Shown: positions 1 to 10,924 of the stretch, piece by piece
Layout of the letters: each line of letters starts with the position of its first letter
Position numbering within the stretch: the first letter of the stretch is position 1
Assembly (NCBI GenBank): GCA_034401795.1
Contig: CM067369.1
Location: forward strand, 90,386,579-90,450,578
Direction of reading: 5' to 3'
Source: Chaetoderma sp. LZ-2023a
Taxonomy: Eukaryota; Mollusca; Caudofoveata; Chaetodermatida; Chaetodermatidae
DNA: 64,000 nt
The notes under the pieces: generated by a model
What the model was told of the DNA's origin: nothing
What the model saw: only the letters and a program-made list of their open reading frames with translations
The model's database searches: none
Made by a program: the position numbers and the translations under genes

Positions 1-1240
1 ATCGCATGAGATGACTAGAGTCCTATCAAAAACTGTCGCGTACTGACCTCCATATAATGACACATACATGCAGGCGAAAATCTTGGATATGTTCACGGGC
101 TAGACGCGATGGATCAGTTTGTTAAATGGTTTATGCGCATAAAAATCTGTAAGCGTTAAAAAAGTATCAAGGGAAATATGTTTTCTCTGACCACCTCGTT
201 ATTGTGCATAAAGCATCTATGATTCGCTTTTAATCCTTCAATTTGTATGCAAATGCGTTAACCTTCATCTAAAATCCTCAAAACTAAGCGGCTTCCTACC
301 AGTCATTTAATTTTTTTAAAAGAGAGCAAAGTACATCTCTATGTGGGTAATATATAGCTAAGCCAAGCGATGTTGTATGCATAATAGTATATAGATAATA
401 ATCATGCATCTCGTATTTAAGGAGTGGTCTTTAAAGCGACAGTCATTTAATTATTAAATTTTAAAAATTATTATAAAAATGGTGGGAACAATGTCCACCA
501 TCGTCATCATTGACGAATAATGACGAGCACCCTTGTATCGTTTAATGTCTTAGGTGGTCGATGCGGTCCCTCGTAGTTGTAGTAAAAAAGTATTTTGAAA
601 CTAAGCGGAATCGTGGCTTCGTATGTCAAATTGTCCCATTGAACAGCACTTTGTGCTCACGAATGCACTAGTGCGAATTGTAGCTTCCTATGTCAAATTA
701 GTATCAAAACTATTCGCTTAAACTACCAATGCGCCATGATTTAGGTTTGAAAAATCAGAAAATAACATCCCTGGAATGAGTGTAGGGATGGCCGCATAAT
801 TGAGGTCGAACGAGTTAGGAGGAGGAGGGATGAGGTATGCTAGCGCGGTGCTGCCTGGCATGAGGGATGAGGTATACTAGCATACTTGTTTACAAGGCCG
901 ACAATGCGCCTTGTACGAATATATTGAAAATAATTTGACTGTGGTGTTAGTGACAACTTTCTATCAAATCATTTCCATGATATTTAGTGAATATTTTGAA
1001 AATAATTTGTCTGTCTGCATCAACTTTTGCTAAAAGCGTTTCCATAATATTTTGCTAGGAAGTAGATCCCTGGAATGTCTGAAACACCTCGTCAGTCAAC
1101 CAGTTAAAGGTAATACAACTAGGAAAAATTACCATGTCCGGGTACATGCAGTATGAATGCATTATGAGTACCTTGTCAATGAGACCCTGACAACAAAAAT
1201 AATACATTATTAATACATTGCGGCCGCAATCACCTACTAC
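1..1240. other. Intergenic sequence, no gene seen
   Basis: AT-rich DNA with stops in all frames and no recognisable protein. Around 935-1050 there are degenerate copies of a motif (AATATTTTGAAAATAATTTG followed by a pyrimidine-rich partner) that belongs to the stem-loop module found elsewhere in the window. Nothing else can be supported. Confidence 0.6.
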
Positions 1241-1244
1241 CAAT

Positions 1245-1415
1245 ACCGACCAACATCACCATCACCACCACCATCACCATCCCTCTATCACCACCAGCAC
1301 CACCACCCACTAAGCACCAACACCCAGCACCAAGCATTAACCCCACCACCATCATCCACCACAACACCTATTTTCATCAACCGCCAACCCCACCACCGCC
1401 ACCAACAGCATCAGC
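1245..1415. repeat. CAC/ACC-rich low-complexity tract
   Basis: Imperfect trinucleotide run of CAC, ACC and CAT units. Part of it, around 1318-1345 (AGCATTAACCCCACCACC), is matched in reverse complement around 3525-3560, so the tract is part of a dispersed repeat and not a simple microsatellite. Confidence 0.7.
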
Positions 1416-1498
1416 ACTCCGATTTGTATATCGAGGGGTGTGGGGGGGACCCGGCTGGGAAGCTACAATCATCAAACACATGCATAAAGAACCAATGT

Positions 1499-1504
1499 TT
1501 TATT
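1499..1504 (-). terminator. Polyadenylation signal AATAAA for the zinc-finger gene
   Basis: On the minus strand AATAAA lies about 30 bases after the stop codon of the zinc-finger ORF. That is a normal place for a poly(A) signal of a gene with a very short 3' UTR, and it supports the ORF being a real transcription unit. Confidence 0.5.
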
Positions 1505-1534
1505 TGTATACATATTTTCACATTGAAGTAAATA

Positions 1535-2230
1535 TTACATATGATAAAACGTATAGTTGCAGTAGCATAAACAAATAGTCAATGTTCTGGAGATCCATTT
1601 ATCGATGACTGATTCCTTATGGATCAGATCTACGCCGACAGAATCATCATCATTAGCCTCAGCATCTAGATGGTTCCTTATGTACTTCTTGGTCAGAAAC
1701 TCTCTTTTTCGAAAAGCTGAGAAGACTGCTTCATCGTATGCGTACCCCTCGTCGATAAAATCTTTAATTTCCTGACGAATTATTTTAATGAGCGTAGAGT
1801 TCTGTAATCTTCTCGACTGGAGCATTATGTCTATACACTTTGTAACTAAAGCATCCGCATATACGGAAATAGGCACATTGCCTACACCATGCGGGTCTGT
1901 GTCCACTTCGCCATCCTCATCTTCTAAACCTGATTCTTCAGCGTCTAAGACCTGCTTAATATTTTGGAATATGGTAAATATTTCCTCATTGCCTATGTCT
2001 TCTTTTTCATCTTCACCTTCACCTTCACTCTCAGTCTCCGCTGAGTCATTACCAGCTTCACTCTCCAACTCCGCTGGCACATCATCTTCACTCTTCATCT
2101 CTGTCATTTCTTCATCTTCACTGTCTAGATTTTCGCTATCTTCATCGTTATGGAATCGGATCTTATGCCGCTTCAGGTCATTTGACCTATTAAAAGTTGA
2201 ACCACATTCAAAACATTTATGTCTTGGCAT
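1535..2230 (-). CDS. Intronless C2H2 zinc-finger protein, uncharacterised
   Basis: Uninterrupted 231-residue ORF. The N-terminus carries one classical C2H2 finger (C-x2-C-x12-H-x4-H, residues about 5-27, with core FNRSNDLKRH). A strongly acidic Glu/Asp/Ser linker follows (about 29-110). The C-terminal helical segment (about 120-190) includes a YDEAVFSAFRKREFL stretch. A single finger is rarely enough for sequence-specific DNA binding, so a role in nucleic-acid or protein contact is only inferred. The layout of one N-terminal finger, acidic linker and a basic A-xx-KR-x-FL segment resembles a widespread uncharacterised family I recall from aquatic invertebrates, some members of which may be TE-derived. 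The start is the first ATG, a few codons before the finger, and an AATAAA follows the stop. The last 20 residues are rich in Cys and Tyr and could be read-through past an ancestral stop. Function unknown. Confidence 0.6.
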   Translation of the reverse strand: MPRHKCFECGSTFNRSNDLKRHKIRFHNDEDSENLDSEDEEMTEMKSEDDVPAELESEAGNDSAETESEGEGEDEKEDIGNEEIFTIFQNIKQVLDAEESGLEDEDGEVDTDPHGVGNVPISVYADALVTKCIDIMLQSRRLQNSTLIKIIRQEIKDFIDEGYAYDEAVFSAFRKREFLTKKYIRNHLDAEANDDDSVGVDLIHKESVIDKWISRTLTICLCYCNYTFYHM

Positions 2231-2395
2231 ATTGATTATAGGCTAAATCTAGCAAGTATTCAAGTTACAAGGTTCTTCAAAGAAATCTGACTGCCTTACT
2301 ACTCTGCAGTTACACGTCCAACCACTTTGCGATGTTTAAACTGGAATGAGAAAAGGGATTGAATTTGTACCGTTTATAGGATTATATGTACTGCT

Positions 2396-3170
2396 GCCGC
2401 AAATCCGCATCATACGCCCGCAATCCGCAACATACGCCCGCAATCCGCATCATGCGCCCACAATCCACAACATATGCCCGCAAATCCGCAAATGCGGCCC
2501 GCACGTGGCCGCACATGTATGCATGCATTTTGGCGTGTATGCATGTTCAGGCATGTACATACACTTGGTGCCATCCACACCACACACCCGCAAATCCGCA
2601 TCATGCACCCGCAATCCACAACATACGCCCGCAAATCCGCATCATACGCCCACAATCCGCAACATACGCCCACAATTCGCATCATGTGCCCGCAATCCGC
2701 AACATACGGCCGCAAATCCGCAAATGCGGCCCGCACGCGGCCGCACATGTATGCATGCATTTTGGCATGTATGCGTGTTCAGGCATGTACATACACTTGG
2801 TGCCATCCGCAACACGCACCCGCAAATCCACATCATGCGCCCGCAAATCCGCAACATATGCCCACAAATCTGCATCATACGCCCGCATTCCGCAACATAC
2901 GCCCGCAAATCCGCATCATGCGCACGCAATCCGCAACATACGCCCGCAAATTTTCAAATGCGGATCGCATGCGTTCGCACATGTACGTATGCATTTTGGC
3001 GTGTATACGTGTTCAGGCATGTACATACACTTGGTGCTATCTGCAACACGCACCCGCAAATCCGCAACATACGCCCGCAATCCACAACATACGCCCGCAA
3101 TCTGCAACATATGCCCGCAAATTCACAACATGCGGACCACATGCATTCGCACATGTACGTATACATTTTA
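2396..3170. repeat. CCGCAA-type minisatellite with higher-order unit
   Basis: Units of about 20-21 bp (ACGCCCGCAATCCGCAACAT and variants) repeat many times. Three times, at about 2484-2575, 2729-2815 and 2957-3045, they are interrupted by the same block of about 85 bp containing GGCATGTACATACACTTGG, which gives a higher-order period of roughly 230-245 bp. Several frames stay open across the array on both strands, but the peptides only mirror the repeat (for example NPHHAP, ADCGRM), so they are not called genes. Confidence 0.85.
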
Positions 3171-3277
3171 GCCAGCAGAGCCAGTCATTCCGATGATAAA
3201 TTTTCAAAGATAGTCTTCTGGCGCATGCATGCGCACAAGGGCGCACACCGCAGCATGCACACACAAGGGTACAACGT

Positions 3278-3796
3278 ATAACTAGCAGTATCGCGTATTA
3301 GTACGTTTTCATACGAGCGTGACCTATATTAAACCCTCATGACATACCCTCTCCAACCTACATATCATTTTTCAGACACCTCGCTCTCACACATTACGAC
3401 CACAATGTCTAGACAAATGGGGAGCTATCAGAGTCAGTCATTCCGATGATAAATTTTCAAAGATAGTCTTCTCTAGGGCTGCAAGTATGAATATTAAGAA
3501 ATTTGCTATGGGTTGTCGGGTGGGTGGGTGTTGGTGGTGGGGTTAATGCCTGGTGTTGGGTGTAGGTCATAGTGTTGCACGCACGCACCTACGCACAACG
3601 CATAACTAGCAGTATCGCGTATTAGCACGTGTGCATACGAGCGAGACGTTTATTAAATCCTCATGACCCTCTCCAACCTATATGCCATTTTTTCAAACAC
3701 AGAGCTCTCACACATTCTGACCACAATGTCTAGATAAATGGATAGCTGTCAGAGTCAGTCATTCCGGTGATAAATTTTCAAAAATAGTCTCGAAGA
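3278..3796. repeat. Two tandem copies of a ~318-bp repeat
   Basis: The segment starting CTAGCAGTATCGCGTATTAG near 3280 and ending in the motif CAGTCATTCCGATGATAAAT recurs about 318 bp later, at about 3605-3790, with scattered mismatches. The 3' end of each copy carries the GTCATTCC...TAAATTTTCAAA half of the palindromic repeat family that is complete at 23930 and 57316. Confidence 0.75.
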
Positions 3797-4467
3797 AATT
3801 CGAGGGTTAAAAGGGTTAAGAAAGTCTCTAGCGTCCATGTAATGGCACAACACGAGGTGGTCGCTTAGGGCAGGACTGAATTATATAGTAAAAAACATGG
3901 TTATAACGTATCACTGCTCTGTAGCCAAAAGGATATATTTATATTTGAAGTAAACGGTCATCTATGATTACGCTACTGCGCTCAAAATGTTGCTCTTAAT
4001 TGTCATATCTTTAAGCGTCGGTAAACAGCAATAGCCGGTGAGCGGGCGTTATTATCGATTTTCACAAACTCTCGGCGAGGACATTGTAATATCCCGTGCT
4101 TAGAACGAGATGGGTGGTATATTCTTATAGTATTCCTTAACACATGACATGTTTGTATCTCGATTCAAGATTGATCTTGGTGCTTTAACATTCTTTCATT
4201 ATTAACACGTGCCGTGTTTGTAACTCGATTAAGGACCGATCCCACGGCTATTCAAGACGTATCGACAAATCATATGCACCAAATAATCTTTTTAGCATAA
4301 GTACGCTCGACATACAATTCTATAAACGGTACCCTCAGAGACATAATGACCTCATTTTAACCATCGTATCTAAAACGTCTGACGTTATTGCAAAGTATTT
4401 AAAATACAATTTGTGCGTAATGACGGTTAAAAGTCAATCAAAATATTCGACAAAAAATAGTTTTTTC
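3797..4467. other. Intergenic sequence, nothing recognised
   Basis: AT-rich, with short ORFs only. A diverged pair of segments with GCCGTGTTTGTAACTCGATT-like sequence occurs around 4145-4230. No protein, RNA or element boundary can be supported. Confidence 0.5.
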
Positions 4468-5290
4468 TAATAACGTTAGCAACGTCAAATTAATTTCAAA
4501 ATATGCAACAGTTTTCCTGTATGGTATCGATGAAAATGAGATATATATTCATCGGTGAAAGGGTTAACTTTTTTAACCCATGATAGAATCCAATCCATCA
4601 CCACCATGTCTTGGTTACCATTCCAACCAAACATACCATTAATACATTATTTTTAATATTTTGATGCTAATCTGTCTGGTAGCTGTTGCTTACTAACAGC
4701 TTACGGACAGTCTCTACATATTCTACAGTATACTAATAACGTTAGCGCCATCAGATTATTTACAAAATATTCAAACAGTTTTCCTGTATGGTATCGATGA
4801 AAATGAGATATGGGGAATTCGTCGGCGAAATGGTTAACTTCTTTTTAACCCATGATAGAATCAAATCCATCACCACCAAGTCTTGGTTACCATTCCAACC
4901 GAACATACCATTAATACAAGATTATTTTTAATATTTTGTTGCTAATCTGTCTGGTAGCTATTGCTTACTAACAGCTTACGGACAGTCTCTAAATATTCTA
5001 CAGTATACTAATAACGTTAGCGCCATCAAATTAATTTCAAAATATTCAACAGTTTTCCTGTATGGTATCGATGAAAATGAGATATATTTTCATCGGTGAA
5101 AGGGTTAACTTTTTTAACCCATGATACAATCCAATCCATCACCACCAAGTCTTGGTTACCATTCCAACCGAACATACCATTAATACGAGATTATTTAAAT
5201 ATTTTGTTGCTAATCTGTCTGGTAGCTGTTGCTTACTAACAGCTTACAGGCAGTCTCTAAATATTCTACAGTTTACTAATAACGTTAGCG
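4468..5290. repeat. Three tandem ~270-bp repeats
   Basis: The block AGTTTTCCTGTATGGTATCG starts at 4510, 4777 and 5051, giving periods of 267 and 274 bp. Each copy runs through CTAATAACGTTAGC, a TTGGTTACCATTCCAACC segment, and a stem-loop (CTGTCTGGTAGCTGTTGCTT / TAACAGCTTACGGACAG) that is a variant of the recurrent hairpin module. A short ORF across the last copy is a product of the repeat. Confidence 0.85.
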
Positions 5291-6839
5291 ACGAAACAGT
5301 CAAATTATTTTCAAACAGCAATACCGTAATTCCTCATACATCCTCAACCTCCTACGACCTGCATTATCAGACCACCTCTTAAACTCTATTCTTTTACTAT
5401 TACCACTCTCTACTATTATCACTCATCAAACTCTATTATTTTTACAACGGTAGATAACCGTGGAGGGGGGCGCACCGCCACTACGTTCAAATGTAAAATA
5501 CACAACTTTTATACTTTTAAGGGTTAACTCATTCAAAATAATAGAACATTCCAGAGCGAATCTACATGTGCGGCTGTTCGTCATTGTTATCGAGAAAAAC
5601 GTGTGCCGCTGTTCGCCATTGTTCTCTAGAATGCGTGGCGTTCTGTGCGCCATTGTTCTCAACATTCCAGTCCGCAAGCTTTTCTTTTGTTCTCCTGAAA
5701 AACCCATTGTTCTCGAAGACGCCCTGCTGGGAAGAACAATAACGCTCAGCCGCACCCATAACTTCTGAGGTTGAAGCACCCACACTTGATGTGTTTAAAT
5801 CAAACATAGATCGTATGCACTTCAATGACATAATATACCATCATGACTTTAACAGACTAATAGATTTATATAAGACAAATTTAGAAATATATCCAAAAGC
5901 GTAGACGGCACACCGCAGCTGACGCGGGGAACACTCATCTACATCACGGTGTACTATGTAATATTACTATTATTATTATTATCAAATTCGATATTGGTCC
6001 ACCGCGCCAATATCAAATTCGATATTGGTCCCCTCTGGATGCTCTTAAGAGAAAATTTAGTTTTTCTTTAAATATTTAGGCATTAAGGGGTTAACAACCC
6101 CAGCTATGCCAAATTTTTTAGAATCCCATGGTCCCCCTATGAAAAATCCTGCATATATTTGTTGACCGACTGTCTACTACAAGATACTACTATACACTTA
6201 GTCACAACCAGTTTCTTAGACTTATCACTGGAATGACCGCTCTGGCAAAAGGCGCAATGCCCGTGATCGGGTCCTCTATTATGGCCATTGTTGATACTGT
6301 ATTTGCCCAAACAGCCAATAACTTGGGTCTCATTCTGTAATATTCAATAATATTCTCTCCGTACCTCCTATTAAATAATATGTTACATGTCTGCCATCGG
6401 ACTGAGAGGGGACTGTTTCTAAGGGTATACCACTGGAGTGACTTTCTTGGTAATCGAGAGCGCCATTCCGGTGGTGGACAATTCGTGGATAGTCTCCCTG
6501 GATCTGTAAGCAGATATGCTGATGGGTAGTCCCCCTTTGACACTCATAAGACATTTCAGGTTTCAAATAACTGATACTCTCTCCCTACATAATTGTTTTT
6601 GAAAACATCGGTAGCTTTTTGATTATTATATCTTATTACTACGTACTCATTTACCAAATCCGATTAATGGTGCTGCTGCCACGCTCATATTCACTACAAT
6701 AAACTACTGTAAGCTATATGTACTGTATTGCATTTTATACAAATTAAAATATACACTGTAAGCTAAATAAATGTCATAGCAATGCACGTACGAATAAATA
6801 ACACTTGGTACACTGATGTCAAATTCTAAATTTTTTAAA
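5291..6839. other. Intergenic sequence with degenerate short repeats
   Basis: Between about 5560 and 5720 a degenerate unit of about 45 bp (GCTGTTCGCCATTGTTCTC) is repeated, and it produces overlapping ORFs of about 100 residues on both strands that match nothing I know. At 5985-6035 AATATCAAATTCGATATTGG is duplicated in tandem. A 113-residue minus-strand ORF (6202-6543) is also unrecognised. No gene is called. Confidence 0.5.
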
Positions 6840-6854
6840 TTAAATCATAAGAAT

Positions 6855-6965
6855 AACAGGTGTTCATCATCTGGCAGTTTTGGTGGAGGATGGTGTTGTC
6901 GTAGACAGCAACACCATCCAACAAAATTGTTGAATAATGTAAGCCAGATTCCATGCTATCGATGC
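6855..6965. repeat. Stem-loop repeat, GGTGTTCAT type
   Basis: The left arm has TTTTGGTGGAGGATGGTGTT and the right arm AACACCATCCAACAAAATTG, around a short loop. The same layout, with CAGCAACATCATCCACCAAAATTG, occurs at 42310-42405. This is a variant of the hairpin family that recurs throughout the window. Confidence 0.65.
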
Positions 6966-7840
6966 AGCAAAAGATGTCTATATTGACACCAAGGTGCTAA
7001 GGGTTAATTGAAGGTGGAATTGGAAGCGTAATAGCCACACGTGAATGTACAGCATCTTTAACCACCCAAGTAGTGGATAACAACTGTAGGTGACGCTCGC
7101 ATTTGAGAGCCGACCCGGGGAGGCCCTGGCTGTTCACAGACTTTCGTTTACCACTGTACATCGAGTAAAGGCGAGCGTCCACAGGCACTCAACGGGACTG
7201 GCTGTGGGTCGCCTCTCCAGTGTACATGCCACCCCAGTATAAGCTCCGAACCAAGCTCTCCTGGCTCTGCCATTCTAGCGCCATTTTTTATTAAGTGTTT
7301 TAATGCAACTGGTCTGGGTCTGCTCTGACTCTGGGCCAGCCCTGTGGGGAAATCTGGACATGGCAGGCTGGTTAGACTAACCAGCCCACCGCATCCGGAT
7401 CTTTTTCACGAGGCTGGCTCGAAGTTGGAGCGGACTAGGACTAAATGCAACACTGCATAGCTTCTCAAAACTGCAAATATTGTTTATTACAACCACTCTA
7501 ATGCTTGTTACTTTCTATTACCATTTCTCCTTATTCCAATGTCCTCTACACTTCACGTCTATCCTGTTTCCTGCAGCTAGACCCCTGACTGCTTCTTGCC
7601 CGCGCCTGTCTACATTGTACTGGACCATATGCACTAGCATATGGACCTTAAACTTTGACAATGGCTAATGATATAGATAGTTATCATGCGGCTATAGGGC
7701 TTTTTAATTGTCGTAGCACTGTATCAACTACATCTGTAAAGAGGTATTTTATCCCTTCCGATATGTTAGCGCTGATTGGCATTGCTAAGGTTCCACGAAA
7801 TCTAATAAATTTCTTGTCCAATGCCGAACTACAGCTAACT

Positions 7841-8811
7841 TGGTTCTAATTCTCATGCTTCTTTGCATCGCTGGTGACGTGGAATCAAATCCCGGCCCCA
7901 AAAATATGGAACTTTCTTTTGTCCATATTAACGTAGATGGGCTCAAGGATAAAATCCATCTAATTGACGCCAATCGTTCAACCTTTAACATTGTAGCTAT
8001 AATAGAGAGCCATCTCACATCGAGTATTGACAATAACTCAATAAACTTACCAGGTTTCCAAAACCCATACCGCAGGGACCGCCATCATGCATGGGGAGGA
8101 GTTTGCGTCTATATATCTGACAATATTGCTTCCTCTAGGCGTACTGACCTAGAAAGTCTTGACGTAGAAATGATTTAGCTTGAAATCCATGACCAGCCGA
8201 ACATTCTTTTATGCACGATCTATCGCCCACCTAATTCCGATGTTGGTAAATGGCAGCTGATATCGGATAATTTAGACAACTGTCGCGACCAAAGCCCAAA
8301 TAAAAATATTGTTATTATCGGTGATCTTAACGATGACCTTCTTGATCCATCTAAACACTATTTAAATGATATCATAAATTTGCCGGGCTTTTCCCAGTTA
8401 ATAAGGGAACCGACACGCCCTGTCTCTAACACATTACTAGACCCAATAATTATAAAGAACCACAAATTAGTCCAAAATAGTGGTATACTTGCACCCTTCT
8501 GCAGCGACCACACACCAACTTATGTAACTCTTAATTCTATTATCCCTAAGCGGAAATCATTCAAACGACACATTTGGAGCTTTGGCCAAGCGGACTGGAC
8601 TAAATTCCGAAATCTTTTAGAAAATTTGCGCTGGGGGAACCCTGGTAATAACAACGATGTCGATGTCTGGTGCCAGGCCATCGCATCTAACATCATAAAC
8701 GCAGCTACCTATAGTATCCCTAATAAAACAGTAACGATAAACCCAAATGAAAAACCTTGGATGTCAAACAAAAGAAAACACGAGATGAGAGTTTGGGGAG
8801 AAACTATTTAA
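7841..8811 (+). pseudogene. LINE apurinic/apyrimidinic-type endonuclease domain
   Basis: Supplies the target-nicking activity that starts target-primed reverse transcription. Seen directly: the first strand motif (SFVHINVDGLKDKI), the catalytic-Glu region (IVAIIESHL), a glycine-rich GGVCVYIS strand, TIYRPPNSD, the GDLND motif that is usually GDFN, and the C-terminal SDHTP motif. The order and spacing fit an APE-type endonuclease of a CR1/L2-like element. The frame is interrupted by a TAG at 8176-8178 where related proteins usually have Trp (inference). A further segment rich in Lys/Arg and Trp (to about 8811) links to the RT. No independent start is visible; the frame enters from upstream through the 2A motif. 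Confidence 0.8.
7873..7899 (+). other. 2A-like ribosome-skipping motif GDVESNPGP
   Basis: The reading frame encodes a hydrophobic stretch (LVLILMLLCIA) followed by GDVESNPGP, an exact match to the D-[VI]-E-x-N-P-G-P consensus of 2A peptides. In known cases the ribosome skips the Gly-Pro bond and releases two proteins. 2A-like sequences are established in APE-type non-LTR retrotransposons of sea urchins, lancelets and molluscs, where the motif sits just before the endonuclease, as here. This is a LINE feature and not evidence of a virus. Confidence 0.8.
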
Positions 8812-9377
8812 AAAGTCACGGAAATCTAACTTAGATCATGATGTTGTAAATTTTAAAAAGCAACGAAACTACGTCAACGCTCTCGTCAAAACCACCAAAG
8901 AGGATCATAAAACTAAATTAGCGGCTAAAATAGACAAGGGAAATAAATCATCAAAAGAGTGGTGGAAAATATGCAAATTCCTTCTGCACAATAGTAATTC
9001 GAATTTCGAGGATGTGCCCCCCTCTAAGAGTAGACAACTCCTCGTTTGCCTACGGATCCCTTGAAAAAGCCGATCTCCTAAACAGCTATTTCGCCAGTAT
9101 CGCCCGAATCGGTGATACTGGAGCAGAGTTACCCCCCCCCCTTTCACCTGTATACTAAGCACTCACTAAACACTATACAAATAACCACCACCGATGTTCT
9201 AGACGTACTGTCGAATCTAGACACTTCCAAAGCGATAATCTAAGCCCTATGTTATTGAAAGAGGGCAAAGAGATTTTAGCACCAATTATAGCAGAATTCT
9301 TTAATTATTCGGTCAACGTCTCCCAATTTCCCACCCCATGGAAAACTGCAAACGTCACTCCAATTTCTTAAGAAAGG

Positions 9378-10569
9378 CGATAGAAGTCTATCCTCTAACT
9401 ACCGCCCAATCTCCATATTAAGCTGCCTTAGTAAAGTTATGGAAAGATGTATTTTTAAGCATACGTACAACTACATAAAAGATTTTATAACACCATACCA
9501 GTCAGGTTTTCTCCCCTCTCATTCGACACTATATCAATTATTAGATATCTACAGTGCTATAGTGCAGGCTCTTGATGAACAAAAAGAAGTCATGTTTTTA
9601 TTTTTCGACATTTCGAAGGCATTTGACAGAGACTGGCACCGCGGTCTAATACATAAATTAGAACAATATGGAATTTCAGGAAATCTCCTTGCTTGGTTCA
9701 ACGATTATCTCTCTATGAGAAACCTAAAAGTAGTTCTAAGCGGAACTGAATCCCCCCTCCTCTCGGTAAAGGCTGGTGTACCACAAGGTTCGGTCCTTGG
9801 GCCCTTGCTATTCTTAGTCTTTATCAATGACTTACCAGGTGATATTTTAAACAGTCTGAGAATATTTGCTGACGACACCTGTCTTTACGTGATATCAGAC
9901 TACCTCGAGGCTCACATTCTAACAATCAACCATGACCTTGAAGCGATATCTCAATGGCCAACAACTTGGCTCTTAGAATTTGACTCCTCCAAAACAACCT
10001 CTTTATTTATATCCCTACGCCATCAGCCAACAGGTTTCCCTATACATCTTAAAGGCTCTGGTATCCAACCATCTGTCTCGCACAAGCACCTTGGTATAAC
10101 GTTTAGCAATAAAGGTCACTGGGTTGAACATGTTGAAAACGTAATAGCAAGGGCCCAACGTACAGTCTGGCTACTAAAGGGTCTTAAATATATTCTTGAT
10201 AGAGACTCCGTCGAAATAATGTACAAGAGCTTTGCTAGACCACTTCTAGAGTTTGCAAGCCCCATCTGGGATAACATTCTACAACACTGCGTAGCAAGAC
10301 TAGAAAACATTCAAAAGGATGTCCTAAGAGCTGTAAGTGGCCTCACATGCAGTGCCAGAACTGAGGACCTCTACATTGAAACTGGCATGAAAACACTTTC
10401 TGAAAGCCGTGAAACGCAGAAACTTGTACTACTATACAAAATAATTAACGGGATGACCTGTGACACTTTATCTAGTTATCTCCGGCCCCTCGAAAGAACA
10501 ACCCCGTATCATATCCGTAATCAATTAATGTACACACCACCAAGATGTCAAACAGAGCTTTACAGTTGA
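9378..10569 (+). pseudogene. LINE reverse transcriptase domain
   Basis: Copies the element RNA into DNA at the nicked target. Motifs in order: NYRPISILS, YQSGFLPSHST, FFDISKAFD (motif A, catalytic Asp), GVPQGSVLGPLLF (motif B), FADDT (motif C, Asp pair encoded at 9871-9876) and the HLGITF region. The 376-residue open segment from 9439 is intact, but the N-terminal RT region (8812-9377) is split among frames and the ORF no longer joins the endonuclease. FDRDWH replaces the usual FDxVxH, a mild deviation next to motif A. This is the best preserved part of the LINE. Confidence 0.9.
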
Positions 10570-10920
10570 TCATTCTTCCCATCAACTGTACGTGCGTGAA
10601 ACGCTCTCCCCGATCATGTCAGATCATCTGCTACACTTGCAGAATTCAAGCGCAAGCTGAAAGCCATGTCTCCGTCTCAATCTCCACCTAGGTGGTATTA
10701 TGCAGGCATAAGACCTGCCAATATCGCCTTTGCTAGACTCCGTAATGGCTGTAGCAGCCTAAATAGCCACCTAAATGACAATTTCATATCGGAAACCCGT
10801 ATGTGCTCCTGTGAATTTCCAAGCAAATCACCTGATCATTATATTTTCCATTGTCCATTATACAATAACCAAAGGACATCATTTATCAACGGGTTAACAC
10901 TAATTAATAGTTCTGCCCAC
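10570..10920 (+). pseudogene. LINE C-terminal Cys/His segment, truncated
   Basis: Frame-shifted relative to the RT. It encodes FKRKLKAM, then ARLRNGCSSLNSHL and a C-x-C...H...C cluster (CSCEF...DHYIFHCPLYNNQR), the typical tail of CR1/L2-like LINE proteins and probably a nucleic-acid-binding knuckle. It breaks off after INSSAH, where GC-rich DIRS sequence starts, and no continuation was found on the far side of the DIRS element. Confidence 0.75.
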
Positions 10921-10924
10921 GCTG

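Larger units (their letters stand above)
7000..10920 (+). mobile_element. Non-LTR retrotransposon (CR1/L2-like LINE) with 2A motif, decayed
   Basis: Contains, in order, a GC-richer leader (about 7000-7650), a 2A motif, an APE-type endonuclease, a reverse transcriptase and the start of a C-terminal Cys/His segment. This is the order of a Jockey-superfamily LINE (CR1/L2/Rex1 group). The reading frame is broken by a stop at 8176, frameshifts between about 8800 and 9440 and another after 10569. The 3' end is missing because a DIRS element begins at about 10915. The 5' boundary is uncertain. This element can no longer move on its own. Confidence 0.85.

Noticed and set aside
2346-3281. 311-residue His/Pro/Cys-rich ORF and overlapping frames
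   Set aside because: Follows the minisatellite period exactly; several frames on both strands are equally open.
7873-7899. Integrated picornavirus-like sequence suggested by the 2A motif
   Set aside because: The following protein is an APE endonuclease and LINE RT; no viral polymerase, helicase or capsid motif is present.
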